DNA of 64,000 nt from Leptodactylus fallax (Eukaryota; Chordata; Amphibia; Anura; Leptodactylidae), in assembly GCA_947044405.1 (NCBI GenBank), contig CAMRHE010000077.1, positions 6,911,001 to 6,975,000 on the forward strand, given 5' to 3'. The position numbers and the translations under genes were made by a program. Positions 22,155 through 32,005 of the stretch are shown in pieces (within the stretch, counting starts at the first letter, position 1; every line of letters starts with the position of its first letter). Below the pieces are notes generated by a model. It searched no databases. It was not told where the DNA came from and saw only the letters and a list, made by a program, of their open reading frames with translations.

Positions 22155-22313
22155 AACTCAAACTTCTGCATTTGATTAACCTGCTGCAGTATGACAACAA
22201 AAACAATGTAAAATCATTGTAAAAACATTTTTCAATGCCTTTTCATTGTTTTTTGTTGTCTTCTTTGATAAGATATCACACTGCAGCAGCTTAACCAATT
22301 GCAGAAGTTCAAG
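22155..22313. mobile_element. short palindromic MITE
   Basis: Left AACTCAAACTTCTGCA, CCTGCTGCAGTATGACAACA and AAAACAATG face right CATTGTTTTTTGTTGTC, CACTGCAGCAGCTTAACC and TTGCAGAAGTTCAAGTT. The spacer is about 30 bp. Confidence 0.65.
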
Positions 22314-23007
22314 TTATTGGGCTTGTCCGGGATAAATGACATAATTAATTACAAATGTATATTTACCCATATTTGCTGGTTATCTGGTGATGATCCATTT
22401 CCCTGTTTCCGGAAACAGAACGTCACTACTACTTTCCCCCCCCATCCACTCCATCATACTTACCTCTCTTCCTTCTTCCTGCAGGGATGGCTCCGCCCTC
22501 TTTTCTGACTGCTAGCGCTGCTCTGTGCTCTGCTGCCGATAATCCACCTCTACTGCGCAGCTCCCACGCCTACGCAATAGAGGTGAATCGATGCTGCAAA
22601 GCACAGACCAGCGCTGGGACTGTAGCGCACTCCCAGCAGTCAGAAAACAAGGATGGGCCGTCCCGCAGGAAGTAGGAAGAGAGGTAAGTATATATTGGGG
22701 GTCAGAGGTTGAGCTGAGTAGGTAGAGAAGAGCTAGTAGTGGGTGGGATAGCTAGCGAGACAGGGAGGGGGTTTATGCGAGGGAGTGAGAGAGGAAGGAG
22801 GGGAGTGAGGTGAGAGGGAGTTAGTGAGGAAGTTACATAGCAGGAAGCTGAACCATGTAAACAAATGCAGAAGATGCCAGGAGATCCCAGAGACACCCAG
22901 AAATCACTCAAAAAAATGCTAAAGCTATATGGGTGCATTTATTAACCCATTAATAGCACTAACAGACCTTTTTTAAAAAACGTTTTTTTGCTCGGAAAAC
23001 CCCTTAA
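22314..23007. mobile_element. TTAA DNA element, family 4
   Basis: The right end CGGAAAACCCCTTAA stops at 23007; the left end (GGGCTTGTCCGGGATAAAT) is degenerate. The interior has a palindromic GC-rich part (GACTGCTAGCGCTGC / GCGCTGGGACTGTAGC) and GTAAACAAATGCAGAAGATG. A better preserved copy is 54356-55144. Short frames in it are incidental. Confidence 0.65.
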
Positions 23008-23970
23008 ACTTGTTGCATCTGTATATTAGCACAATACAGACTGCTATTAAAAGCAGCCAATAGTCTGTCAAAGGATTTCAACTATTGATAGGTCCACAAA
23101 GGCACAAAAAGAGGACTAAAGAGGAAAAATAATGATGATAGGCTATTGATATTTAAGTCTTTTCCTAATATATCCTTTCATATATAGTATTGTAGCTACA
23201 AAGGTGGATTTTTATGTAAACTGCATTTGTATAGCAATTTACCCTGCCTTGTACCAGGATAGCAATTGTATCACACTGGGAGGAAAATGTTTTTCACAAT
23301 CTAAAATTTCACACACCATATTTAATAAATGCCTGGTTATGTGGTTGAAAGAAAATTCTAAAAAAAGTAATTTCCCATTAACTGCTTTCAGACAGTTGTA
23401 TGTTCTCTAAATATGCAGGAAGCAAAAATGTGGAAATGTTGATTATTTTTTCACCAAAGTAAAACACTTAACTCCTACACAGTCATTCTGCTTCTGCAAA
23501 ATCCATTGATTCTAAGGCACACACTTTATATTTGAGAGACAGAGTTAAAGATTGAAGCGAACGTTGCGTTGCACCTCATAGTGCCCTCTAACTTCCCGCA
23601 GCATAAACACCACTAAAATTAAAAACCAACTATTAAAACTTTATATGGCCTGGGTGAGTAATAAAGGAAGAAAGTGCTTTAGGGACAATTGTATATATTG
23701 TAAGGTTGTTGGATAGTAAAAAAGAAACAAAAGGAAAAGTCATCTAGGAAATAAAATCAACTCATCGTTTATCTCCGCTCAGGGACCTCACAATAGATAC
23801 AGTATAGTCTGTGCACGTGAATCCTATGAAAGCCACCCAATTAACTAGAAAGGAAAAATAGTACTTTCTATAGCATAGGTAGTAGAGACTATATAAAGGA
23901 GGCCAACTGGTGTTTTTGTTTTTTTTGCAATGTATTTCAATGTACTTAGTTTACTGAACATATGCTGTTC
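23008..23970. other. unique non-coding sequence
   Basis: No repeat ends or gene recognised. Confidence 0.5.
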
Positions 23971-24488
23971 CTCTACGTCACAGGTGTCAAACACAAGGCC
24001 CGCAGGCCGAATCCGGCCCGCTGCCTTCTGTTATCCGGCCCGGCACTTATCTGGCCCGCAGGGGAGCGGCATTTTTTATTGTCTATTTAATGTAAACCAG
24101 CCCAGGACAGGCCGCTTAAAAAAAAAAAAGCAAAAAAACAAAGCTGCGCAATACCTGTCCTGGGCTGGTTTACGAGACCTCTGCATGTCAGCACAGGCGG
24201 CGATACAATGACGTCATCGCGCCTCCTACGCTGACACACAGACATCGCGGACAAGAGGAGGAGGCGGTGGCTGCATCAAGGCATCGGAGGTAGGTGAAAT
24301 AAGTTTTTTTTATATATATATAAATAGGCCGTTGCCTGCTGGAGTATCCCCGGCACGTAACAGCCTATTTACTTATCGATCCCCGCTGCTGGCTGTGGCC
24401 GCCCCTGCTAAGGGACGCAGAAGTGGCTGTGTGCAGGAGCGTTGATGGTAAGTGAGGCCGCGGCCGGCGAACCCCATCAAATACTACT

Positions 24489-24532
24489 ATTATTATACTC
24501 CGGGGTCTTTTCAGACCCCGGAGTATAATAAT
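24489..24532. repeat. perfect hairpin, 20-bp arms, TTTC loop
   Basis: Arms 24489-24508 and 24513-24532 are exact inverted copies (starting ATTATTATACTCCGG) with a 4-nt loop. It lies inside the hAT element and has an inverted partner at 24777-24814. Confidence 0.9.
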
Positions 24533-24776
24533 CGGAGACCCAGGGGAGGTGATAAACATAAAAACCTTTGTTAGTCACCTATCCGGCGATCCGATGTTAC
24601 TCCCAGCAGGCTTCGACCTTCTTTGGTGACGTCCCAGGCGTTACGTGAGCCGGGCCGACGTCATTATGTAGCGACGCCGGTCTGTTCGACATTGAAGAAG
24701 GCCGAACGCAGGGAGAACACCGGAGCCCAGGTAAGTAACACTGGTTTTATGTTTGTCACCACCTGGGTCTCCGATC

Positions 24777-24814
24777 ATTATACTCTGGGGTCTGAAAAGA
24801 CCCCAGAGTATAAT
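24777..24814. repeat. perfect hairpin, 17-bp arms, GAAA loop
   Basis: Arms 24777-24793 and 24798-24814 (starting ATTATACTCTGGGG) are exact inverses with loop GAAA, the complement of the TTTC loop of the first hairpin. Flanking ACCTGGGTCTCCG and CGGAGACCCAGG show that the two hairpins sit in a larger inverted repeat. Confidence 0.9.
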
Positions 24815-24831
24815 AATAGTTCATGGGTGGG

Positions 24832-24988
24832 GGGTCACTATGGGACATAATACCATGTGCAGGGGCCACTATGAAGCATAATACTGTGTGCAGGGGCCAC
24901 TATGGAGCATAATACCGTGTGCAGGGGCCACTATAGAGCATAATACCATGTGCAGGGGCCACTATAGAGCATAATACCGTTTGCAGGG
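24832..24988 (+). repeat. 31-bp minisatellite inside the hAT element, about 5 units
   Basis: Units of GGGGCCACTATAGAGCATA followed by ATACCATGTGCA. Copies differ at single positions (GAAGCA, GGAGCA, TAGAGCA; CATGTG, TGTGTG, CGTGTG). Confidence 0.85.
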
Positions 24989-25284
24989 GTAAACAGTATT
25001 TGTATATTGCTTAATTTTTGATATATTCAGAAAAGGATGAGGATAGTATGTAACATGCCAATGTCTTAGGTTTTAACAATACATTATGTTCTTCCTGGTT
25101 GCCCTCAAAGGGCTGATTGTAACAGTAGTAATGTACAAATGTAACTACTCCTTAATAGCTCGCTTAACTGTTAAGGAGAAATTACTTTTATACATGTGTA
25201 AAATAATCTTGGCCCTTCAAAGTACCCCGTGAGGCTGAAGTGGCCCCCGGTGAAAATGAGTTTGACACCCCTGCTCTACGTAGT

Positions 25285-26070
25285 TAATTTTTTCCAGCCA
25301 TAGCCGTTTTTTCATTTTCCGATTTTCCTTTTCTATTCCCCACATTTCAAAAGCCATAATTTTTTTTATTTTTCTGTTGACTCTAAATTCACACTTAGAG
25401 GTGCGGACAACTAAAACAGCAATGATACATGGAGTTCCAATGGACCATATTGACTTGGATTGAATGGGGTCAGTCGGGTGTCCGTCGTTATAAAACTGAA
25501 ATTAGCGGTAATAAAGTCCTCCATGCAGGACTTTTTCCTCCACCAATTTCTGGCGGATACTGCGACGGAATCTCCAAAGTAGAATCTGCTGCAGATGTGA
25601 ACGTACTGTAGTCTTACATTACTATATGAGGGCTTATTTTTAGCAGGACAGATTGTACTTTAGAGTACTCCCATTTAATATTCAATAAAATGTATTGGGA
25701 AGCTGGAAAAAAATTAAAAAAAATGGATGGAATTACAAATAAACAGCAAATGTGGCTATTTTATGGCTACTGAGACTACCTTTAGTCTACAGGTTAGTAT
25801 AATCTCAGCGATACAAAATTTCTATACATTTTATTACCTCTACAAAAATCTAAAACTTAGAAAAATAAAAAATGTTGGCATATTCTGATACCCGTAACTT
25901 TTTTTTTTATAGTTCCTTGTATAGAGCTGTATAACGCATTTTGTGGGGCAAGTTATCCTTTTTATCACGTTTTATTCCAATTTTTTGGTGTGTCAAAATG
26001 ACAAAAAAGGAGGTTTGCCATTTTTGTATTTTTCCCACTACGGCATACATGACACTCACTGTCTTTTGTA
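25285..26070 (+). mobile_element. remnant of an abundant frog DNA element, with a nested MITE
   Basis: The order of words GCCATAATTTTTTTTATTTTTC, then (after an insert) GAGGGCTTATTTTTAGCAGG, GTTATCCTTTTTATCACG, TTTTATTCCAATTTTTTGG, CCATTTTTGTATTTTTCCC is one I recognise from a very common anuran DNA-transposon interior. Ends are not clear. The hAT element lies directly to its left. Confidence 0.5.
25381..25613. mobile_element. nested MITE (AAATTCACACTTAGAGG ... GATGTGAACGTACTG)
   Basis: The left end TAAATTCACACTTAG faces the right end GCAGATGTGAACGTA. The insert splits the flanking repeat between TTTTCTGTTGAC and the GAGGGCTTATTT part. Confidence 0.45.
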
Positions 26071-26100
26071 ATGGTTGTGTTCTGTTGGGCTTTTCTGTGC

Positions 26101-26425
26101 AGTAGTCACCTCACTTAAATCACAGACAGGATTACAATAGAAGATAACACCTCTACAGATAACACCACTGACCCATCATTACATTCCTCCCTGTACAGAG
26201 CATGTCTGGAAAACTCTCACACAGACCCCCATGCTCTAATCTATTGCTGCCTATGGCCATCCATAACACTGCCGTGAGGCATATCACTAAATGCTGGAGG
26301 AGAGGATAAGCTCAGGCAAGATGGCAGCCTACAACCATTTACAGAAAATGGAATAAAAAAAATCTACAATCTGAAAATAAAAACAGACTAGAAAAATAAA
26401 TTATATATTTGATCTGCTTTTAATA
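26101..26425. mobile_element. second copy of TTAA family 2 (ends lost)
   Basis: Shares CAGACAGGATTACAATAGAA, GATAACACCACTGACCCATC, GTACAGAGCATGTCTGGAAAA and CAAGATGGCAGCCT-type words, in the same order, with 19005-19590. Confidence 0.7.
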
Positions 26426-27039
26426 AATACCATAAATAAAATTTGTGATACATTCCTCTCCCAAGCATTCAAAACTGTTTAGTTTTATAAATACTAATGA
26501 ACAATATTTTCTGAACAATTTCGAAAACAGAAGGTACACGTGAACCATTTGTTTTCATAAGACTTTTTTTTTCATAAAATACAAGGTGAATGGAGAGTCA
26601 ATATATGCAAAACCCTATAATAGATATGATTATTCTGGGACCTGGTTTGCCCCAGGAGTATATCTGTCACACAAGCCTAAGGGAAACCCGTTAAAGGAGC
26701 CATGCTTAAGGCACCGTAGAAATAGCTGCAAAATATATTTCCCTCCCATACAGAATGTGGAGTGTTGTCAGTGCTATCCCCAGGTGTAATGTATAGTTTC
26801 CTGACTATAATATAATGTGAATATTAAACCAGAGCAATCAAAATTCCTGTCTAACATATTATCTGTCATATTCATATGCTGACAGGTACTCCACAAAAAA
26901 CCCATTATAGCACAGTACTCAGTAGTAAAGAAAACATGTTTAATATGGTGTAAGGATTTGCCAGATTGCCAGTCAATATAATCTGGCTGCGATCCATTAA
27001 GCACCCCTTTGTCTGTACGTTTGTAGTTGGCAATTGATG
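26426..27039. other. unique non-coding sequence
   Basis: No gene or repeat ends seen. Confidence 0.45.
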
Positions 27040-27420
27040 GGTTAACAGTAAACAACATCTAATTTTTTTTCTCACCTGACAACAGCCCACTTGATGTTAA
27101 AGCATCTTGACAATCGTGAGTGCGCTTGTTGATTAGCATTGTACAATTCGCTGGCTGTTACTTAATCCCGCCAACCTATTCACAGTGCAATAATGGGCTC
27201 TTTGTTTGGGCTGTAATTGCATAAATCTAATTGCTACATGAAGGTAGGAAATTAAAATGGCGTCCTCGGAGACAGCTCACACACATCTCCGAATAGATTT
27301 AATTATGGGCAGGAATGCTGGACTTAGCTCTTCTCATGCCTGTATGACCGCAGTGGGGGCAAGTCAAGGGCAGTTTATATGGGAACAAGGGAAGGGGTGT
27401 GATTCTGTGTGTAGTAGTCA
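27040..27420. other. candidate conserved non-coding element
   Basis: Dense unique sequence with many TF-like words: GATTAGCATTGTACAATTCG, CAATAATGGGCTCTTTG, GCTGTAATTGCATAAATCTA, AATTGCTACATG, GGAAATTAAAATGG, GATTTAATTATGGGC. A plus-strand frame (27257-27607) crosses it but shows no protein motif. This is the most enhancer-like stretch I see in the window. Confidence 0.35.
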
Positions 27421-27604
27421 TACGAGGTTCTTCCTATTACATTGTTACATGCCATTTCAATTCACTCACTTACTCATCATTCGATTAAAGAAGTCCATTT
27501 TGGACTCTATATTGTATACTGAGATAATGTACAAAATGTATGTTGCTATGATATATACTAAGCCTATTAGATTTGTGGAGCCAATAGGGGTTTCTAGAAC
27601 ACTA

Positions 27605-27885
27605 TAGCCTACATTTACTAAGGCCTGTGTGCCTAGAAAGTGGCCAAAAATGTGCCTCGACTTGGTGCACTTTTGGGTGACTTTTGAACATCGGGTGCCC
27701 CGATCCACCAGATTTACTATAAGTCATATATCCTGACATGCATAGATTTGCAATCAGGCACATCAACATGCGCAAGAATTACTAAGAAGCTAAGACTCTT
27801 ATTAATTCTTGTAAGTCTTGCACCGGTCATGGAATCTTTTAAGACTGGCTTGAGAATCTCTAGTCTTAATAAATTCCCCCCTATG
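27605..27885. mobile_element. MITE-like repeat with CATTTACTAAGGC ends
   Basis: Begins CCTACATTTACTAAGGCC; ends CTAGTCTTAATAAATTCCCCCC. Ends of this kind with an interior such as GTGCCTCGACTTGGTGCAC are typical of a frog repeat group also represented at 40741 and 52890. Confidence 0.5.
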
Positions 27886-29514
27886 TTTTCAATAGTTATC
27901 CTATTTTCTCATCTCCTACTGAAATATGAACATAGAGAGGGATGTGCTATATCCACATAACAGTAACTTGAAGACATTAATGTCAATGTGTATCACTGTG
28001 CAATGCATAAATATGTCCGTTTTTTTTCTTTCCTCATGGATTGACAGACCTCACGATGAGTGACATGAGATGAATAACCTTGCACAGAAAACAAACACAA
28101 TTTTGCGATACTCTGTCTGGAGTTGTATAAGCTATATAATATGTGTCTATAATGGGGCCAGCCAGAGGTTGTGATGTCACATGCAGTCTGTTGAGTGTTT
28201 GGTGTACTGTGTTAAATTTGTAAGAAATTTTAAGAATATTTTATAAGACCCAAATAAGGTGAGTGTGGTATAGTCAGAGTAAACTTAATCTATAGTCTGC
28301 ATCGTACCTAAACATTGAGCTGCCCATTACACTGCCTACCTACCTATCTACCTACCAACAGTATTTTACAAATATAAATTAGATCTTTTTTTATATAGGA
28401 ATTGTTTTTCCAGGTGGTTATTTTTCTAATTGTATCAGTATCCATTGCTTAAAGGGTTAAAAGTAGTCCCTTTAAACTAAGACTATAACATTTCAGAACA
28501 ACATCTACAGTAATTCACTTTCTAGTTCTGTACAGAAAGTTGTGAAAAGATATGGTATTAAAATATTGTACCACTCAATAGCTGGCTTGATATTTTCCTG
28601 GAACACAACGCCAATTGTAAGTGTTTTTTTTTTCGTTTCCATAAGCCAAACATTAAGTGAATGTTCTAGAAATTGTTGGATTACAAAGAACACGTCTACA
28701 TTTTTATTATTTTCCAGTTCCTAAGCCCCCAGTACTAGTCAGCATGACTTGGACCTGTATCGGTGGTGTTGCATGCTCTCTTTTCAGGTGGAACATTCTA
28801 TGCATAGGATTTCCTGGGAGGGCAGATGGAAAAAGTTGCCAAGGTAACAGTGATTCGTGCCTAAATGCTTGAACGATCACAGACCTTTCAGGTCTCCTCT
28901 GGTCTGACGTTCTCCCACAGGATACAGGGACAGCAATGGAATTTAATAACAAGGCTTCCAGTGACATGCACAGAATTGTAGAAAGTAAAACAATGTGGAC
29001 ACAGAGGGATGGATAGATGGGTTGGAGAAGCACATTTTGTCACTGCATCCAAATTAACCTTGTTTGAGTCCATCTTTCTGTTCTAATAGAAGTGTAGGTA
29101 TATACAATTCTCATTATGTTCATAGTGCGTAGATATGCAGGAAAGGTATATAGTCCTGGATATGTTATTACATGTTGTACACGGATTTGTCCTCTCTGTG
29201 ATTGTTTAATGCATTGGAAAAAGGAATTCAATAAAGCATTTTACTGCAAATCTACAATGAATGTTGAGAATAGATTAAAGTGATATTTGTCGTAATGAAA
29301 ATAAGAAATGTGTCCAGATTTTCTACTAGGGCTTGTATATTTTTCATATTTCATACTTTATTCATGCTGTATAGAAACATTAATCTTGGTTATATTTGCA
29401 CAAAGATGCTGATACTGAATGGGCATTATACATGTGGCTCTATTTCTTGGGGCATTATCTGTATAACACTGTTTTTGAGGGGTCTACAGTATCTGTGTCT
29501 ATGGTATGTACAGT
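27886..29514. other. unique non-coding sequence
   Basis: No gene recognised. A short frame bounded by splice-like sites at 28718-28842 is discussed among the rejected items. A CCTACCTACCTATCTACC microsatellite scrap lies at 28337-28357. Confidence 0.45.
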
Positions 29515-29845
29515 CTATAGCAACTATGTCATCTAAGGAGTTTCCTCTGTTAGCCCATTGGTGAGATGACAGAGGGGACTATTGAAGAAGGTAATCCGTA
29601 GTCCCATGGACATTTAAACTGGGTAAATATATCATCTTAACCTTTCACTTTACCCGTGTCTTTACCCCATCCCTGAGAATCAATGGTCAACTGCAACTAC
29701 GTCATCTAAGAAGTTACCATTGGTGGGTTGACAGATGAAACTATTGAAGACAGAGGAAACTGTTCATGAAGGCAATGTGTGTACCTATGGACACTAAAAC
29801 TGGGTAAGTTTATCACCTTTGCCACCTAATTTACCCCTTCCCCTT
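29515..29845 (+). repeat. diverged tandem duplication, period about 174 bp
   Basis: GCAACTATGTCATCTAAGGA (29519) recurs as GCAACTACGTCATCTAAGAA (29693). Each copy is followed by a GACTATTGAAGA-like word, ATGGACA, AAACTGGGTAA and a TATCA...TTTACCC stretch. Confidence 0.65.
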
Positions 29846-29859
29846 GACATACTAATATG

Positions 29860-30740
29860 TCACCACTAGCAGGTCATTCCTCTAAATACCAATATTTTTA
29901 CATCATGATGATGAGCCCATTCCATCCCCAGTCAAAGCTGGCTCTAACTAACATCTGACTGTAAAAGCCACGACTGCCTGGAATCAATATTGATTCTGGC
30001 CCCCCAAAAAAATCGCTGAGAATCCACGGTGGCTTCCTAAGCAGCCGTTAGGTGCTGTTAGGTGCCAATGAGTTGTCATGGCAGCCAGGAGTGTTCAAGA
30101 CTGCCATGTGCATGGGTTTATTGGGCCGTGCCTATGGCAAAGTCTTATTGCAGACAACAATATGTCGCAATGCAGGAATATCACAGTGTATTTATTAAAT
30201 AAGCAACCAGAGAATAGCTAAGTCAAATCCCAAAGTAGTTTAAAAAAAATATTAGATAAGGTTTATTTAAAAACATAAAAGGGTTACAGTAAAAATAAAA
30301 AAAATCTATTAAATATCTACAGGTGTCGATAAATCTAACTTGACACTACATGCAAACAATGCTGTGTTAACTCTGCCAAGCAAGAGTCATCAAGTCAAGT
30401 TAAACTTTGATACATCTGTACTTATAGTGCAGAAATAGTAAACGAGAAAAAAATGTATTTGGTATCTCTGCATTAGTATAAAGACCAACATAATAAAATC
30501 ATTTATATAACCATTTTTTTCCATAATCCCCTCCATAAAAATGAACAAAATAACTTATATAACAAATAAGCCATCATAAATCTCATGTTAACAGAAAAAT
30601 AAATATTGGGTAAAACATGACAACATAAAATAAAGTTAAAATGTTATTTATACTATACCATGAATGATATTGTATGAAAAAAATTATTTAAAAAAAATTG
30701 CCCTCCCCCAAAAGTATTAAAAGTGACTGATTTATAGGTA
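29860..30740. mobile_element. remnant of an abundant frog DNA-element interior
   Basis: Contains GGCAGCCAGGAGTG, a long A-rich part, GTATTTGGTATCTCTGCATT, ATAAAGACCAACATAATAAA and AAATAAAGTTAAAATG, in the order familiar from a common anuran repeat. Ends are not resolvable. Confidence 0.4.
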
Positions 30741-30743
30741 CTC

Positions 30744-32005
30744 TTAAAGAGGATCTTTCACGTCCTCATGTATATGCTGTTTTACATACCGCTAGAAAGC
30801 CGACAGCAAGCTGAATTCAGCGCACTACCGGCTTTCCTGGAATGTGCCCCGGGGCTGGAGATATCGGGGGTCATAGTTTCACGATTCACCATCAGAAGGG
30901 CGCACCTGACAGTCTAGCTGGTCTGTGAGGAACGCCCTCCCTGACTGTGCTCGTCCATAGACTTGTACTGGGGGGGGCATTCCTCACAGCTTAAAGTCAT
31001 CGCTGGGCTGTAAGGAATGCCCCTTCTGACAATACAGCGCTATGGACAAGTACAGAGAGAGGGGACGTTCCTTACTGCCCGGCGATGACTTTAAGCTGTG
31101 AGGAATGCCCCCCCCCAGTACAAGTCTATAAATGAGAACTGTCAGGGAGGGCGTTTCTCACAGACCAGCTGTAAGGGTCTTGCCAATTGTAGCAATACCC
31201 TGACACTACTGCAGGGGTCTGGGAGGAAGGACAGAGACAAGTGAGCCCTAATCTCACCCCAGCCTCTGTCCCTTCCTATTGCCTCAGTTACCCTAAACGG
31301 TAAAAGGACAACTAGAAGACAAGCCCTATACTGGGTAAGTGACACACAGAACAGGACAAGACAAAACAAACGACAAAAGAGAGGTCAGGAAGCCAAGGGG
31401 TCGGTAACAAACGAGCAATGCAGTACAAAGTCAAAATCCAAGAGAATAGTCAAAAGGCAAGCCAAAGGGTCAGAGAATCAAGAAACAAAGTAGTAAGGGA
31501 TATAACAAGGAGAGCAGGCAAAGACAGTGCAATAACCGGCGACTTGCTAAGAAAGTGACATCCTGTATATAGAAAGTCTAGGCCCAGCCCCAGACCTGAT
31601 AGGTACACAGGCTGTCAATCACACAGGCCAGGAAGAGATTAACTCTATGCAGTCCAGAGAGAAATGCTCAGAACACGGGTGTGGCCGGAAATCCATTACA
31701 TAGTCTAGGACCATGTTCAGCCTGAGCAACAAGACACCTACGCAAGGAACCAATCCGAACATGCCTCCTTCGCCACAGCGTGCGAGTGGAGTGTGGCGCT
31801 GAGACCCGAACAGGCAGAGACGTTACACCAGCTAGACTGTTAGGAATGCCTTTCTGACAGTAAACCGTGAAACTAAGACCGCCGATATCTCCAGCCCCGG
31901 GGCACATACTAGGAAAGCCGGCAGTTCGCTGAATTCAGTGCGCTGTCAGCTTTCTAGCGGTATGTAAAACAGTATATACATGAGGACATGAAAGGTCCTC
32001 TTTAA
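30744..32005. mobile_element. large palindromic TTAA element (family 5), split by a solo LTR
   Basis: TTAA at 30744-30747 and 32002-32005. Ends AGAGGATCTTTCACGTCCTC and its inverse GAGGACATGAAAGGTCCTCT. Nearly the whole element is a palindrome: GCTGAATTCAGCGCAC, GGCTGGAGATATCGG and TGTGAGGAACGCCCTCC each return inverted on the other side. Without the 31170-31827 insert it is about 600 bp. A diverged relative is 39606-40010. Confidence 0.85.
31170..31827 (+). mobile_element. probable solo LTR nested in the TTAA palindrome
   Basis: 658 bp starting TGTAAGGGTCTTGCC and ending GAGACGTTACA, that is TG...CA, flanked by a perfect 5-bp duplication CCAGC (31165-31169 and 31828-31832). The opposite arm of the host palindrome (30912-30926) preserves the uninterrupted site GTCTAGCTGGTC, which proves insertion between the duplicated bases. 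A TATATAG at 31566 could be the TATA box on the plus strand. No coding frame. TG...CA ends with a 5-bp duplication indicate an LTR; with no partner LTR nearby it would be a solo LTR left by recombination. A DNA transposon with GTAA ends and a 7-bp ACCAGCT duplication fits the bases equally well. Confidence 0.6.

Larger units (their letters stand above)
23979..25273. mobile_element. hAT-type DNA transposon, non-autonomous, 8-bp target duplication
   Basis: Flanked by a perfect 8-bp duplication CTCTACGT (23971-23978 and 25274-25281), the hAT hallmark. Ends are CACAGGTGTCAAAC on the left and GTTTGACACCCCTG on the right, inverted with two mismatches. Sub-terminal GGCCCGCAGGCCGAATCCGG and GAAGTGGCCCCCGGTG fit a known hAT end type. 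The interior is composite: an AACCAGCCCAGGACAG / CTGTCCTGGGCTGGTT inverted pair, a CpG-rich section, two perfect hairpins and a 31-bp minisatellite. No transposase frame. Confidence 0.85.

Noticed and set aside
24820..25000. Regular 31-bp units as a CRISPR-like array
   Set aside because: Units are contiguous without unique spacers and lie inside a vertebrate hAT element; it is a minisatellite.
28718..28842. Short frame between TTTTCCAG and AAGGTAACA that could be an internal exon
   Set aside because: Open in one frame only, about 42 residues with no recognisable similarity; acceptor/donor words of this quality are common by chance.
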